Notes: generated from the sequence alone by a model not told the origin. 64,000 bases of DNA from Firmicutes bacterium UBA6113 (GCA_002422545.1 DIWF01000032.1:1-64000), one strand, 5' to 3'; counted from the stretch's first letter, positions 1-9,779 are shown. Translations and numbers: made by a program.

Positions 1-180
1 GTCTAACTTATTGGGGTCACATCATATAATTAAACAACCGGCTGTTTTTATTTAATAGACTAACTATGTCAAGTAGTAAATTTATATTAGTTTAAACTTT
101 TTGAATGTATACCTAGAAATTGCATGACAAATAAAAACACCTTTATAGCTGTTCTGAAAAAATAATATGAGGTATGAGCA

Positions 181-1018
181 TTATTTTATATAAATTTCAT
201 GTTTGATTTCCATACTGTAAAGAACTCTTACAAGTTTTTTGGCAACGTGAGAGATTGCGACATTATAAGGTTTTCCTTCTGCAAGTTTTTTCTGCAAGAA
301 TGTTTGGAAACTTTCTTCAGCATGGATCATGGCAGCTGTTATATAAGAGATTCCGGGAATTGTGATAAAAGGAGAATCTATTCATGAACTATCCTTTTGA
401 TTCTTTCCTCAATAATTTCAATTTGTTCCAGGAGCAGATTAATGCGAGCTAATGTTTGTTGTAGTTCTATAGCTTGTATACCATTACAGCTACCGATGGA
501 ATGTTTGGCAGCTTCTCTGATTTCAATTACTTTCTCGCGACCGTAGTGCCCTTTTGAATACTTTGATAAAAGATTAGTCAGTCGGTTCAGGTGTGTTTTT
601 GAAATAGCATTTGTATCTGTATACTTACGCATAAGCTGATAAACAGACTTTACCTGCAATTCATGTACTATTTTCTCTAATTCTGGGAATATGATGTTCA
701 TTAGTCTGGCAAAGGATACTTTGAGTCTAGAGCAATCTTTTACAAGGTTAAAACGATATCTGGTTAGTGACTTTAGCTCTTTTTCATGGTATGATGCAGG
801 TACATAGGGCGTTAGCTTCTGTGTCATCAACATAGATACGATTGATTGGGCATCGGCTTTGTCCGTTTTAGTCTTTCTAAAGCTTTGACTTTTTTTGTAT
901 AGACTAGTATGTAACGGATTGATAATAAAAATGTGGTAGTTTTTATTAATGAGAAAATCAGCGATATTGTTGCTATAATGACCAGTTGCTTCCAGCCCTA
1001 TTTTTATTGTTTCAGGGT
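181..1018 (-). pseudogene. Decayed IS110-family transposase
   Basis: This is the remains of a transposase of the IS110 (DEDD/Transposase_20) family, which cuts and rejoins IS ends. On the minus strand, reading from about 1018, the frame gives a GLEATGHYS segment, then KTDKADAQSIV, typical of the IS110 RuvC-like N-terminal half. The frame stays open to a stop at 378-380. The protein then resumes in another frame as SPFITIPGISYITAAMIHAE. That segment is joined directly to the family's C-terminal tail (FQTFLQKKLAEGKPYNVA), ending at TAA 181-183. So there is one frameshift near 383, a deletion of the central part of the C-terminal domain near 318, and loss of the first 80 or so residues (stop just upstream of 1018). 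It cannot encode an active enzyme. The ends of the element were not identified. Confidence 0.85.
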
Positions 1019-1221
1019 TATTTCATCTTAGAAATAAAAAGAGAAAATAATTGTTTTAAATAAAACAATAATAAGAGTTAGCTTTATAGGATTAGCACTA
1101 AAACCAAAATAGGTGTAATAAATTGGCGTAATTTTGTGGAAAGTTAAAATCCGCTTTATGTATTTATCAGGTATAATATATAAAAAAGATAATCTTATAT
1201 TTTGAAAGGAGATGTTACAAA

Positions 1222-1911
1222 ATGAAAAAAAGGTTCTTAGTGCTCTTGGTAGCGGTCTTTACGATTATTAGTTTATTTCCCGCTGGAGTTTATGCAGACT
1301 TAGGAATTAATTATCAAAAACAATCTGTTCCACTCCAAGGATGATCTTGAAAGACTTGCATGGCTTAACAATGTTGATCCACAAGAGCTAAAAAATGCCA
1401 TCAATGCTGGGCTAGATGAAAGCGGCAAATATTCACCATTTTCAAATCTAAAACAGTTGGATAATGATATTACAAATGAGGAGCTTAAAAAAAGAGATTT
1501 ATTAAAAACTGAAAGTGATGGGACACCATAGTAAGGATGAATCCGTATTTTAATAATATCACACCAGCAGGACAGATTCTAAGGTCTAATCAAGATGCTA
1601 CGGCATATGTTGCTGCCTCAGGGGCAATAACAGCAAGTAATAAAAAACCAAATTATGGAATGATAGCAGTACATTATGTTGAGGGAAATCTCACAAATCC
1701 CATCATTCCATTTGGAACTGCTATATATTTAGATAGGTATATAAGTTTACCAGATGGTACCCAAAGAAGTAATTATACAGTTGAAGATACAGGTTTAGGA
1801 CCTAATATGTCGACATATTGGATTGACCTTTTTTTCGGGGGTCTTAGTAACGCTACAAAAGCTCTTAGTTTTGGAACCCAAACTGTTACTTACAATCAAA
1901 TAACAAATTAG
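1222..1911 (+). pseudogene. 3D-domain secreted protein, frame-disrupted
   Basis: A good ribosome binding site (GAAAGGAG) precedes ATG 1222 and a clear signal peptide ending in GVYA. That frame stops at 1342-1344. A second frame (about 1325-1531) encodes a helical stretch that ends at a double stop. From 1537 the first frame resumes with a 124-residue segment resembling a 3D (Asp-Asp-Asp) domain: IPFGTAIYL, VEDTG and YWIDLFF match the family pattern. The first signature Asp (usually AVDP) is His-Tyr here. 3D domains occur in secreted cell-wall-active proteins such as lytic transglycosylases. The frame order 1-2-1 suggests one gene broken by indels. Independent use of the 1537 ORF is possible but it lacks a signal peptide. 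Calling all three parts one former gene is my inference. Confidence 0.6.
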
Positions 1912-1921
1912 AAGAGAAATT

Positions 1922-2659
1922 ATGATAAATAGAAGAAAAAAGATAATAATTATTCTTATTTCTATAATTATCTGCGCTGGTATATTTATTGTATTGCAAG
2001 GATTCAAAACACGGCGCTATACGGAAACAGTTTTAGAGAGCAGTAATATTAAAAGCTACTCTGCTAAAGAAGCTATTAATTTCATGACTCAATATATAAT
2101 TGCACAGAAGCTTATGGAGGATCCATTGTTAATTAGCATTACAAGTACCGATAGTATTGAAAAAGACAATACAATAGATCCGGGTAAAGACGGAAAGAGG
2201 GCCGCTTGGAACGGTGAATTTGGCGATATTAAGGGTTCAAAAGTTATTGTTTGTGCGCTGAGAGGGGATATAATTAGAATAGATTTTATAAGTGAGGCTA
2301 AAGATATTCCTGACAATGAAAATGGAGAGAGTCACTTAGCTATTGGTAAATATAGAGTTAATGACATTAAGATAGACTCTAATGATAAAGTAGTATTAGA
2401 TAAAATCAAAGAATTGAAACTCATGCCAGGTACAACACAACAAGACTGGATTAAAGGATATCATTATTCTATATATGAGTCGGCTTTTGATGATTCTTTG
2501 ATACTTTTGATTTATGGGATATCACCAGAATCACCTAACGAAAAAGGTGAAAGCATGATGGCAATTTGTGAATTTAATGCAAAAGATGGAAGCTTCGTCA
2601 GGGCCTCAAAGAAAGTTGGATATGACAAGGATGGTCGCTCTATTTGGGAGCCTATGTAA
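1922..2659 (+). CDS. Hypothetical membrane-anchored protein
   Basis: The product is 245 residues with a basic start followed by a strongly hydrophobic segment (residues 7-26), so it is probably anchored with the rest outside the cell. The remainder is a mixed alpha/beta domain without Cys. I do not recognise a family. It starts 11 bp after the 3D-domain fragment and may have shared its transcript. The ribosome binding site (AGAAGAGAAAT) is weak. A GC-rich hairpin lies just past its stop. Confidence 0.7.
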   Translation: MINRRKKIIIILISIIICAGIFIVLQGFKTRRYTETVLESSNIKSYSAKEAINFMTQYIIAQKLMEDPLLISITSTDSIEKDNTIDPGKDGKRAAWNGEFGDIKGSKVIVCALRGDIIRIDFISEAKDIPDNENGESHLAIGKYRVNDIKIDSNDKVVLDKIKELKLMPGTTQQDWIKGYHYSIYESAFDDSLILLIYGISPESPNEKGESMMAICEFNAKDGSFVRASKKVGYDKDGRSIWEPM

Positions 2660-2676
2660 AAAATCAACAGAAGATT

Positions 2677-2706
2677 AGCCGGCTGCAGCTCACGCCGGCT
2701 TTAATT
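2677..2706 (+). terminator. Hairpin after the 1922 gene
   Basis: AGCCGGC (2677-2683) pairs with GCCGGCT (2694-2700), followed by a T-containing tail. It lies 17 bp after the stop at 2659 and is a plausible intrinsic terminator. Confidence 0.6.
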
Positions 2707-2909
2707 CTATCAGGTATCATCTACTTATTTCTATTCATAAGTGTACCATTATATTTAACATGCTTATTTAAAAAGAGTTTTATAGTTAGTAATACAATAA
2801 ACTACTGTCCTGAGATATTTCGTGATACACTGTAAATCAGAATAATCAAATTAGTGTTAACATAAGTTATAGTAAAGTATATTTTGTAGAAATTAAATGT
2901 ATTTTTGTA

Positions 2910-2940
2910 AAGATGCTATTGGAATAAGAGCATCTTTTTT
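2910..2940 (+). terminator. Intrinsic terminator
   Basis: AAGATGCT and AGCATCTT form an 8-bp stem with an 11-nt loop followed by TTTT. It sits between the plus-strand hypothetical gene and the minus-strand zinc-ribbon gene. Bases 2707-3039 hold no other supported feature. Confidence 0.6.
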
Positions 2941-3039
2941 AAAAAATTTTAATAGGAAAGTTCTCAAAATTACAAAAAAGAAGAAAAAGCACAAAGAAGA
3001 CTTTTAAAAAAAAGCCCTTAGGTGCATAAAAATGATAAA

Positions 3040-3246
3040 TTAATCTAATTTGTAAATATATCCATAGACACTTTTGTAATAGACAGGATGCATTAAGTTG
3101 CCACATTTTTCACAGTTAAAACGAGGAGGAACAGATGGGTCACTGCCGTCCATCTCATCAAAATATTCAACAACATCACGTGGAATTTCTTCAATTTTGC
3201 CACAAGATAAACATTTAACTTTTTTACTAGGTTTAAATTTAGCCAT
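3040..3246 (-). CDS. Small zinc-ribbon-like protein
   Basis: A 68-residue protein with two Cys pairs, CLSC (about residue 13) and CEKC (about residue 45). This spacing is typical of a small zinc ribbon. The N-terminus is basic (KFKPSKKVK). The start is supported by AAGGAAG upstream on the minus strand. It has no recognisable partner nearby. Function is unknown; nucleic-acid or protein binding is a guess from the fold type only. Confidence 0.65.
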   Translation of the reverse strand: MAKFKPSKKVKCLSCGKIEEIPRDVVEYFDEMDGSDPSVPPRFNCEKCGNLMHPVYYKSVYGYIYKLD

Positions 3247-3443
3247 AAAAACACTTCCTTAAGCAGAAGAATAAAAGTCCAGGTAAGGCTGGAATAATGA
3301 AACCTTGTTATGGTAAATATCCAAAATGCTCATAGTATGATCACAAGAACAAGTAAGAGGATCATAATTAAAGGCTAAAGCAATACTAAATCTCCAGTTA
3401 GAGTGTTTTTTAATACGGGTTCAAATCTTTTTATAAATATAAA

Positions 3444-3471
3444 TTGACGTGGTTAGAGTTTATAATATAAT
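3444..3471 (+). promoter_or_regulatory. Sigma-A-type promoter of the S-layer gene
   Basis: TTGACG (3444-3449) and TATAAT (3466-3471) are separated by 16 bp, upstream of the SLH protein gene at 3528. Assigned by match to the consensus. Confidence 0.65.
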
Positions 3472-3527
3472 TAAATTACCTAATAAAACTGCAGAAAGTA
3501 TGTGAAAATAATAAAAGGAGTGAGAAC

Positions 3528-6500
3528 ATGAAATCACGAATTAAACACATTACTGCTGTCATTGTTTTAATTTCAATGTTCATGAATGTTGTAGCACCTT
3601 TTCAAGTTTTTGGTGAAATTGATTCCGTCCAATTTGACGGAACCCAAAGCGCTTGGGCGGAACCGGAGATAAAAGAGGCTTACGGGCTTTCTCTCACATA
3701 TTCAGATGTGATGAGCAGTTTTAACAAAAATATTACTCGTGAAGAATTCTGTACCTTAGTCATAAAGCTTTATGAAAAGCTTATAGGTGTAGTGCCAGCC
3801 GCAGCAGATGATATTTTCAAGGACACGGACAATAAGGAAATATTAAAGGCATACAAACTGGGAATTGTTAAGGGAACAGCTGCAGATTATTTCTCTCCTT
3901 CTGCCTACATCACAAGGCAGGAAATCTGCGTCATGATTTACAGGGCACTTACTGTGAGTATACTCAACCTTGACAAGGATACAACTGGAAATTTCCCCTT
4001 TAAGGATGCTTCGAAAATAGCAGCCTGGGCAACTGATGCAATGAAATTTGCATACAAAAATGAAATAATGAAGGGTGTATCATCAGATACAATAGATCCC
4101 CTGTCCAACACAACAAGAGAGCAAGCCATAGTTCTTTTGCTTCGTACATATAAAAAATACAGCGCTGATGCTGCCTCCCAGGAAGCAGAAATAAAAGGCA
4201 CCGTAACAGTTGAACAAGGACCTGCCCCCATAAGGGATTTTCAGAAAAAGTTTGAGTTTACAATGATTTCAAACAATGTTTTCTTCCCTAAGTTTGATGA
4301 GAGAACAGAACTTTTCGTTTCAACCCAGGCAGGAAAACCAAGCACGTTGCCTGTATTTTCATCAGATCAAAAGGCCATCAGGTATTTTGAGATATATGCC
4401 GCATTGTCAAATCCTGTAATTACTCCTAATATACCTCAAGTACCTCAAATACCTGATTTGGATACTCCTATTATAAATCCGCCTAAAATAGAAATTCCGG
4501 ATCTTCCGGTAATCTATTATCAGCCTCCAATCAAGGAAAGGGCAAAAGGGCCTGTTTATACCAAGTCAGATTTCGGATCATTCATAGACAAGTATGGAGA
4601 CAATGTCCGATGGTTTTCTTTCAAACTAGACAATGCTCCGGGAGCTGAAAAGGTCGTATGGCAGGTTTCAGAAGTTCAGTTTTCGGGATTCAAAAATGAT
4701 TTTAAAACACAGCAAGGAATTGTGCTGACAGGCGAAGCTGCAGTCAGTGCAAAAGAATTTTCAGTGGATTTTGCAAAAGTCAATTTTGAAGCATCAAAAC
4801 TTGTAAGAAACCCAATTCCCCAGACACAGAAAACATTTTATGTAAGGGCTGTTGCAGTTGATGCATCAGGCAATCCCGTCGGAGATCCTGGAAGAGGAAT
4901 TGCCGTTTTGTATGGTGAAAAAGTAATTTCTAAAATTCAGAATACACAGGCAGCATTTGAGCTGTGGACGCCGAAATCCTGTCTTGGAAGCAACCAGGCT
5001 GAAACTGTAGACAAACCGGTCCATGACCCATGGTCAAACGGCAACAACGTAAGCGTTGACCCAACTTCAACAACCACAAGGATTTTCCAATTGAGCAATC
5101 TGGATGAAGACACTTCAAGAGTAATAGTGCAGGTATATGACGAAGACTTTGATGAAGAGCAAATCTATCTGGACAAAAACAATTTGGTTTACGAAAAAGA
5201 ATATCTGAAAAATGAACTTTACAGCGGAAATTATCCTCCGTCGGTATTGGTGCCCTTTAAAGAGTTCGGGAAAGATTCCGCACAGATGATTGCTGAACAG
5301 TTCATAGAATATAATGTGAGAGTTATAGCAATAGCTGCAGATGAACAGCCTGGCATGGAAAAGACAATATACTCAGATATAGTTACAGTTCAGTATGGAT
5401 TTGGAGAACCGGTTACAATAATTGCACCTCCTGTTCCTCCATCGAAGTATGACAAGACTGTTGTAATTGATTATTCCATTCCAAGCGTAAGGATTACAGG
5501 ATACAAATCAATAGAATGGGCGGACCCGGAATACCTTTCACATTATTACGTATACAGGGAACCTGAACCCCATGAAATATATAACAAATGGAAGTACAAT
5601 GGAGAAGTGTTGTCTCCTAATGTCAATGCATTGATGTTTCCAAATGATGAATATCCGGATTATGAATCTGCAATTCACAGGGTGATTCCTGAAGGCAGAA
5701 AAGTATACATACCTAAACCTGAAGAAAAAGATAAGACATGGTATGAAGAACTTTATGACGGTGTTCTAGGTTTCTTTGTTGATTTGGTTTCTACATTGGC
5801 AAAAATTTATGCCGACATCCAGCAAAAGTATGAAGCCATAAAGAAAAAGCTCATTGAAACAGTTGTAAGCGTATTTCCAATACCGGGATTCAGGGAATAT
5901 CTGGCAGTGGCACTTGAAGGTATGATTAATTACGGACTGATGTCAGTAGGAATACCTCCGACATTGCCAAACTTTGAAAAACTTGCAGAAGACAACATTG
6001 CATACCTGGCTCAGGTGGCACTGACAGAAGCAGGAATTCCGCCAAATGAAATAACGGACGAAATGACAGAAAAGACTGCTTCAGGCATTGTTACCGAATT
6101 TAAGAACGCAGCCAATAAAAAAGATGAAAATCCTGTGAATGCTCCATTTTTGAAATTAAATCCTGATTATATGTATAAACCGGCTTATGTGGAAATAGAA
6201 GTGAGAAATGACACAGCATATCCTACTGTTTCGGGAACACTGGATCTAAATGTGCAGTTCAAGTTGGACCAAAGTGGAATATATGCAACATCCTATGACC
6301 CTACAGGACTTTTCCTCACAAATGACACAAACGAGTACGGTTACGATCCTAATTACGGTGCTGTATCATCAACAGAATACAGGAACCATTTTATTTACGG
6401 ACTTAACGGTTACACGGTTGATTACGTGAACGGAGGTATTTTTGACGGAGTTGCAATCTACGAAGTTTTCAAGCCGGTTGTAGATTTAAAAATTCCTGTT

Positions 6501-6818
6501 GTGCAGCCAAACAGCTCCATAAATCTCAAAGTTTACCTTGAACCTGGAGGATTTGCTCTAACAAGCAGATATCCTGAAGCAGAGTCGCCAAGATACGAGG
6601 ATTTTTTCAACATGTATAAAAACAATGGCGGCGGTGATTACACCTGGTTCCAGATTGAAACTGATTATCCGTCCGGAGCAGGATTTCTCAGGAGCCAGGC
6701 ACAAAAAGAAGGAAGACTCATATTTCTTGATCCTAAGACTGAGTACGTCTACCATTATCAGGATTCCTTCAACGGATATGGCAGAGTTATGAAAATGCCT
6801 GTGAACAAAGACTGGTAG
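3528..6818 (+). CDS. S-layer-homology surface protein
   Basis: A 1096-residue exported protein. Residues 1-30 form a signal peptide. About 48-215 contain SLH repeats, recognisable from ITREEFCTLVIKLYEKL, GIVKGTAADYFSPSAYITRQE and DPLSNTTREQAIVLLLRTY. SLH domains anchor proteins non-covalently to secondary cell-wall polymers. A Pro/Ile-rich linker (about 295-345) follows, then long beta-rich regions without a family I can name and a helical amphipathic section around 740-860. No catalytic motif was seen, so a structural surface role is most likely. AAAGGAG lies 8 bp before ATG. The gene stands alone and ends at a strong terminator shared with the converging spore-protein gene. Confidence 0.85.
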   Translation: MKSRIKHITAVIVLISMFMNVVAPFQVFGEIDSVQFDGTQSAWAEPEIKEAYGLSLTYSDVMSSFNKNITREEFCTLVIKLYEKLIGVVPAAADDIFKDTDNKEILKAYKLGIVKGTAADYFSPSAYITRQEICVMIYRALTVSILNLDKDTTGNFPFKDASKIAAWATDAMKFAYKNEIMKGVSSDTIDPLSNTTREQAIVLLLRTYKKYSADAASQEAEIKGTVTVEQGPAPIRDFQKKFEFTMISNNVFFPKFDERTELFVSTQAGKPSTLPVFSSDQKAIRYFEIYAALSNPVITPNIPQVPQIPDLDTPIINPPKIEIPDLPVIYYQPPIKERAKGPVYTKSDFGSFIDKYGDNVRWFSFKLDNAPGAEKVVWQVSEVQFSGFKNDFKTQQGIVLTGEAAVSAKEFSVDFAKVNFEASKLVRNPIPQTQKTFYVRAVAVDASGNPVGDPGRGIAVLYGEKVISKIQNTQAAFELWTPKSCLGSNQAETVDKPVHDPWSNGNNVSVDPTSTTTRIFQLSNLDEDTSRVIVQVYDEDFDEEQIYLDKNNLVYEKEYLKNELYSGNYPPSVLVPFKEFGKDSAQMIAEQFIEYNVRVIAIAADEQPGMEKTIYSDIVTVQYGFGEPVTIIAPPVPPSKYDKTVVIDYSIPSVRITGYKSIEWADPEYLSHYYVYREPEPHEIYNKWKYNGEVLSPNVNALMFPNDEYPDYESAIHRVIPEGRKVYIPKPEEKDKTWYEELYDGVLGFFVDLVSTLAKIYADIQQKYEAIKKKLIETVVSVFPIPGFREYLAVALEGMINYGLMSVGIPPTLPNFEKLAEDNIAYLAQVALTEAGIPPNEITDEMTEKTASGIVTEFKNAANKKDENPVNAPFLKLNPDYMYKPAYVEIEVRNDTAYPTVSGTLDLNVQFKLDQSGIYATSYDPTGLFLTNDTNEYGYDPNYGAVSSTEYRNHFIYGLNGYTVDYVNGGIFDGVAIYEVFKPVVDLKIPVVQPNSSINLKVYLEPGGFALTSRYPEAESPRYEDFFNMYKNNGGGDYTWFQIETDYPSGAGFLRSQAQKEGRLIFLDPKTEYVYHYQDSFNGYGRVMKMPVNKDW

Positions 6819-6826
6819 TGTTAAAA

Positions 6827-6860
6827 AAATTGGTGAACAGTAACCCTGTTCACCAATTTT
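6827..6860. terminator. Bidirectional terminator
   Basis: AAATTGGTGAACAG pairs perfectly with CTGTTCACCAATTT around a 5-nt loop. There are A and T tracts on both sides, so it can end both the S-layer gene and the converging SASP gene. Confidence 0.85.
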
Positions 6861-6883
6861 ATAGCAATATTCTTTTTTCTTAC

Positions 6884-7117
6884 TTATTTAGTTTGCATTC
6901 CGCTTGAGCCGCTCATTTGTCTCTGAGCCATCTCAACTAGTCTCTTAGTCATGTATCCGCCTACATAACCGTTCTGTCTAGCAGTAAGGTTTCCCTTGTC
7001 TACCTGTTCATAGTTTGTTAATCCCAATTCATTAGCTATTTCAGCCTTCATTTGGTTTAATGCTTGTTTTGCTTCTGGAACAACTATGTTGTTGCTTCCG
7101 CTGTTGTTTGTTGCCAT
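6884..7117 (-). CDS. Alpha/beta-type small acid-soluble spore protein
   Basis: A 77-residue SASP that coats and protects spore DNA. The family signature is clear: VPEAKQALNQMKAEIANELG near the start, and GYVGGYMTKRLVEMAQRQ near the end. EIANE is close to the spore protease (GPR) cleavage site. AAAGGAG precedes the start. It is monocistronic. The family is normally transcribed in the forespore by sigma-G; I did not assign a sigma-G promoter. It is direct evidence that the organism sporulates. Confidence 0.95.
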   Translation of the reverse strand: MATNNSGSNNIVVPEAKQALNQMKAEIANELGLTNYEQVDKGNLTARQNGYVGGYMTKRLVEMAQRQMSGSSGMQTK

Positions 7118-7545
7118 AATTTTGTTTCTCCTTTCATGAATGATGTATTGTTATTATTGTCAGTTGTGTTCAATTTAATCATGTAAGATATTGTTTAGTT
7201 GGTAAATTATACTTATTGGGCCCTATCAACCTGAGTACATTTATGTATTGCAGGTCAATATAATTTACAAGATTAAATTTCTTTTGAAAATCATTTAATT
7301 GACTTTCTAAACATATTATTGACATGAGACTTAATATAATACATGGCAAATTAATGAACAAAAGGTCGACTGTTGGAAATATTTCAGCTTGCATTTTATA
7401 TTATTTCAAAAAAATCATGTACTATTTATTAGTTTTGTGATAAAATTAAACAGATAAAGTAACTAATTTTTTTTACTTACATAAATTAATAATAAATATG
7501 GAAAGGAGAGTAAAAAGGGAAGCTAATCTCAGATTATTGTATTAT
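7118..7545. other. Intergenic region between SASP and the glmS ribozyme
   Basis: This AT-rich stretch of about 430 bases should contain the SASP promoter and the glmS promoter. I could not assign boxes with confidence. A 71-codon minus-strand ORF at 7179-7394 has no ribosome binding site and is not supported. Confidence 0.5.
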
Positions 7546-7670
7546 AGCGCCAGAACTTTTAAAGTTGACGAGGACAGAGTTATCGAATATTCGGCGGATG
7601 CTCTGCGGTGCAGTTACATCGAAATGGTTTCAGCAAATATGACGGGTGACTGTCAAAACAAAATGAAATC
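7546..7670 (+). ncRNA. glmS ribozyme-riboswitch
   Basis: This self-cleaving RNA uses glucosamine-6-phosphate as cofactor and reduces glmS expression when the sugar phosphate is abundant. The hallmark core is present: AGCGCCAGAAC at 7546, then GTTGACGAGGAC, then GTTATCGAA and TTCGGCGGATG, with CAGAG/CTCTG able to form P3. Downstream, GGTTTCA and TGAAATC can pair as P4, enclosing a TGAC...GTCA hairpin like P4.1. Cleavage is expected between A7546 and G7547. The RNA lies about 220 nt upstream of glmS on the same strand, the expected arrangement. The 3' boundary is approximate. Confidence 0.93.
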
Positions 7671-7889
7671 AATAACTTTCACATCTTAATGAAATAGTAT
7701 CAATCTGGTTTACAATCCCACAATTAATTTATTGAAGTAAAATAAAAAAATCATAATATAATTTTATATTGTGATGATGTTGATTTGCGTCATTTGACTT
7801 TTTTGACATGCTCAAAAGTCACATTGAAAAGCTTGGAAAATTTTTATTTCAAGCCTGGTTTTTAATTTAAAAAAGAATGGAGAATTGAT
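7671..7889 (+). other. Leader between glmS ribozyme and glmS
   Basis: An untranslated stretch of about 220 nt that becomes the 5' end of the mRNA after ribozyme cleavage. It holds a TGACTTTT/AAAAGTCA inverted repeat near 7796-7822 and GCTTG/CAAGC near 7833-7856. The role of these hairpins is unknown. Confidence 0.45.
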
Positions 7890-9680
7890 ATGTGTGGAAT
7901 AGTAGGTTATATCGGATATGAAGATGTGAAGGAAATAATATTGGGTGGACTGGAAAAATTGGAATACAGGGGTTATGACTCAGCAGGTATTGCAATTGCC
8001 CATGACAACAATGTCTATATATGCAAGGAAAAAGGCAGAATAGCAAAATTGAGAGAATGCCTGGACAACAAGGTTACAGGAATGCTTGGAATAGGTCACA
8101 CAAGATGGGCGACACACGGAGTGCCAAACCAGATAAATTCGCATCCTCACCAGAGCAGCTCAAAACGCTTTACTTTGGTTCACAACGGAATCATAGAAAA
8201 CGAAGAAGAATTAAGACAAAAATATTTAAAAGACACGAAATTTACAAGCGACACAGATACAGAAGTAATTGTGCAGCTTATTGAAAAATTCGTCAATGAC
8301 GGAGAAACAGTTGAACTTGCCATAAGACATACAATGAGCGAACTTAAAGGTTCATATGCTCTTGCAATTCTTGACGGCGAAGACATGAACACATTGTACG
8401 CTGCAAAGAACAAAACTCCTCTATTGGCTGGAAAAGGCGAAGGATTCAACATGTTAGGCAGCGATGCCATGGCTATGATAAATCATACTAACTTGTTTTA
8501 TGAAATTGAAGACAAGGAATTTTTGAAAATTACAAAAGATTCAATTGAAATATACACAATTTACGGCAACAAAGTCACAAGAGAGCCCTACAAGGCAGAC
8601 ATAGATGCATCAGACACAGAAAAGGGAACATACCCTCATTACATGATGAAAGAAATAGAAGAACAGCCTTTTGTAATCAGAAAAATAATGTCAGAATATT
8701 CAGATGAAAATGGAAACATGAACGTCCAGCCTGAAATACTTGAAGACGTAAGAAACTGCGACAAACTTTACATCATAGCATGCGGAACAAGTTACCATGC
8801 AGGGTTGATCGGAAAGCAGTTCTTTGAAAAAATAGCAGGAAAACCAACTGAAGTTGTAATAGCAAGCGAGTTTATCTACAATATGCCTTTATTAACTGAA
8901 AAACCACTTTTCATGTTCATTTCACAAAGCGGCGAAACAGCAGACTGCAGGGCAGTATTGGTCAAGGTAAAACAGATGGGTTACAAGACTCTTACGCTTA
9001 CAAACGTAAAAGGATCAACATTGTCAAGAGAATCAGACAATACGCTTCTCTTATACGCGGGCCCGGAAATAGCAGTTGCTTCAACAAAGGCATACACAGC
9101 ACAAATTGCTGTTCTGGCAATACTTGCTGCATTGGTTGAAAATAAAATTGACATTAACATCTTCAAGGAACTTGGTAAAATTGCATATTCCATGGAAACA
9201 CTATGCGACGACAAGGACAATTATAAATTGCTGTCAGAAAAATATCTGAAAGACAGCAGAAACTGCTTCTATATAGGAAGAAGTATGGATTACTTTGTTT
9301 GTCTGGAAGCTTCATTGAAACTCAAGGAAATTTCCTACATTCAGACAGAAGGATTTGCTGCAGGAGAATTAAAGCACGGAACAATAGCTCTGATTGAGCA
9401 TAACACTCCTGTAATAGCAGTTATTACACAGGAGAACATCAACCTTAACACAAGAAGCAACATAAAAGAAGTTAAGGCAAGAGGAGCAGCAACTCTTGTA
9501 ATATCAATGAGAAAATTGAGCCAGGAAACAGACGAAATCGTAATAGACGATGTAAATGAACTGCTTTCACCACTGGCAACAATCATTCCGGCACAATATC
9601 TTGCATACTATGCAGCACTGCTTCGCGGCTGTGACATAGATAAACCAAGAAACCTCGCAAAATCAGTTACTGTGGAATAA
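7890..9680 (+). CDS. glmS: Glutamine-fructose-6-phosphate aminotransferase
   Basis: GlmS makes glucosamine-6-phosphate from fructose-6-phosphate and glutamine, the first step toward UDP-GlcNAc for peptidoglycan. At 596 residues it is close to the usual 600-610. The N-terminal nucleophile Cys2 is in MCGIVGYIG, and LEYRGYDSAGIA and GHTRWATHG mark the class-II glutaminase domain (1-220). Two SIS isomerase domains follow (about 280-590), with CGTSYHAG, SQSGETADC and the C-terminal KPRNLAKSVTVE. GGAG lies upstream of the start. The upstream glmS ribozyme explains its regulation. No partner gene; transcription probably ends in hairpins past 9726. Confidence 0.98.
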   Translation: MCGIVGYIGYEDVKEIILGGLEKLEYRGYDSAGIAIAHDNNVYICKEKGRIAKLRECLDNKVTGMLGIGHTRWATHGVPNQINSHPHQSSSKRFTLVHNGIIENEEELRQKYLKDTKFTSDTDTEVIVQLIEKFVNDGETVELAIRHTMSELKGSYALAILDGEDMNTLYAAKNKTPLLAGKGEGFNMLGSDAMAMINHTNLFYEIEDKEFLKITKDSIEIYTIYGNKVTREPYKADIDASDTEKGTYPHYMMKEIEEQPFVIRKIMSEYSDENGNMNVQPEILEDVRNCDKLYIIACGTSYHAGLIGKQFFEKIAGKPTEVVIASEFIYNMPLLTEKPLFMFISQSGETADCRAVLVKVKQMGYKTLTLTNVKGSTLSRESDNTLLLYAGPEIAVASTKAYTAQIAVLAILAALVENKIDINIFKELGKIAYSMETLCDDKDNYKLLSEKYLKDSRNCFYIGRSMDYFVCLEASLKLKEISYIQTEGFAAGELKHGTIALIEHNTPVIAVITQENINLNTRSNIKEVKARGAATLVISMRKLSQETDEIVIDDVNELLSPLATIIPAQYLAYYAALLRGCDIDKPRNLAKSVTVE

Positions 9681-9725
9681 TCATGAGTATACTGTAAGTG
9701 TGAGTTATAATTAATGTTGTCACTA

Positions 9726-9779
9726 ATTATAATAATCTTGTCACCATATTATATTTATTGGTGACAAGATTATTATAAT
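9726..9779. terminator. Perfect 20-bp inverted repeat after glmS
   Basis: The 20 bases 9726-9745 are exactly complementary to 9760-9779 around a 14-nt loop. There is no long T tract, so it may be an mRNA-stabilising hairpin or a bidirectional terminator and not a textbook intrinsic terminator. Confidence 0.6.

Noticed and set aside
199..387. 62-codon plus-strand ORF
   Set aside because: It is the antisense shadow of the IS110 transposase remnant.
7179..7394. 71-codon minus-strand ORF
   Set aside because: No ribosome binding site and only AT-rich hydrophobic content in an intergenic region.
7498..7689. 63-codon plus-strand ORF upstream of glmS
   Set aside because: It lies across the glmS ribozyme core, its ATG overlaps the only ribosome-binding-like sequence, and the protein has no recognisable features.
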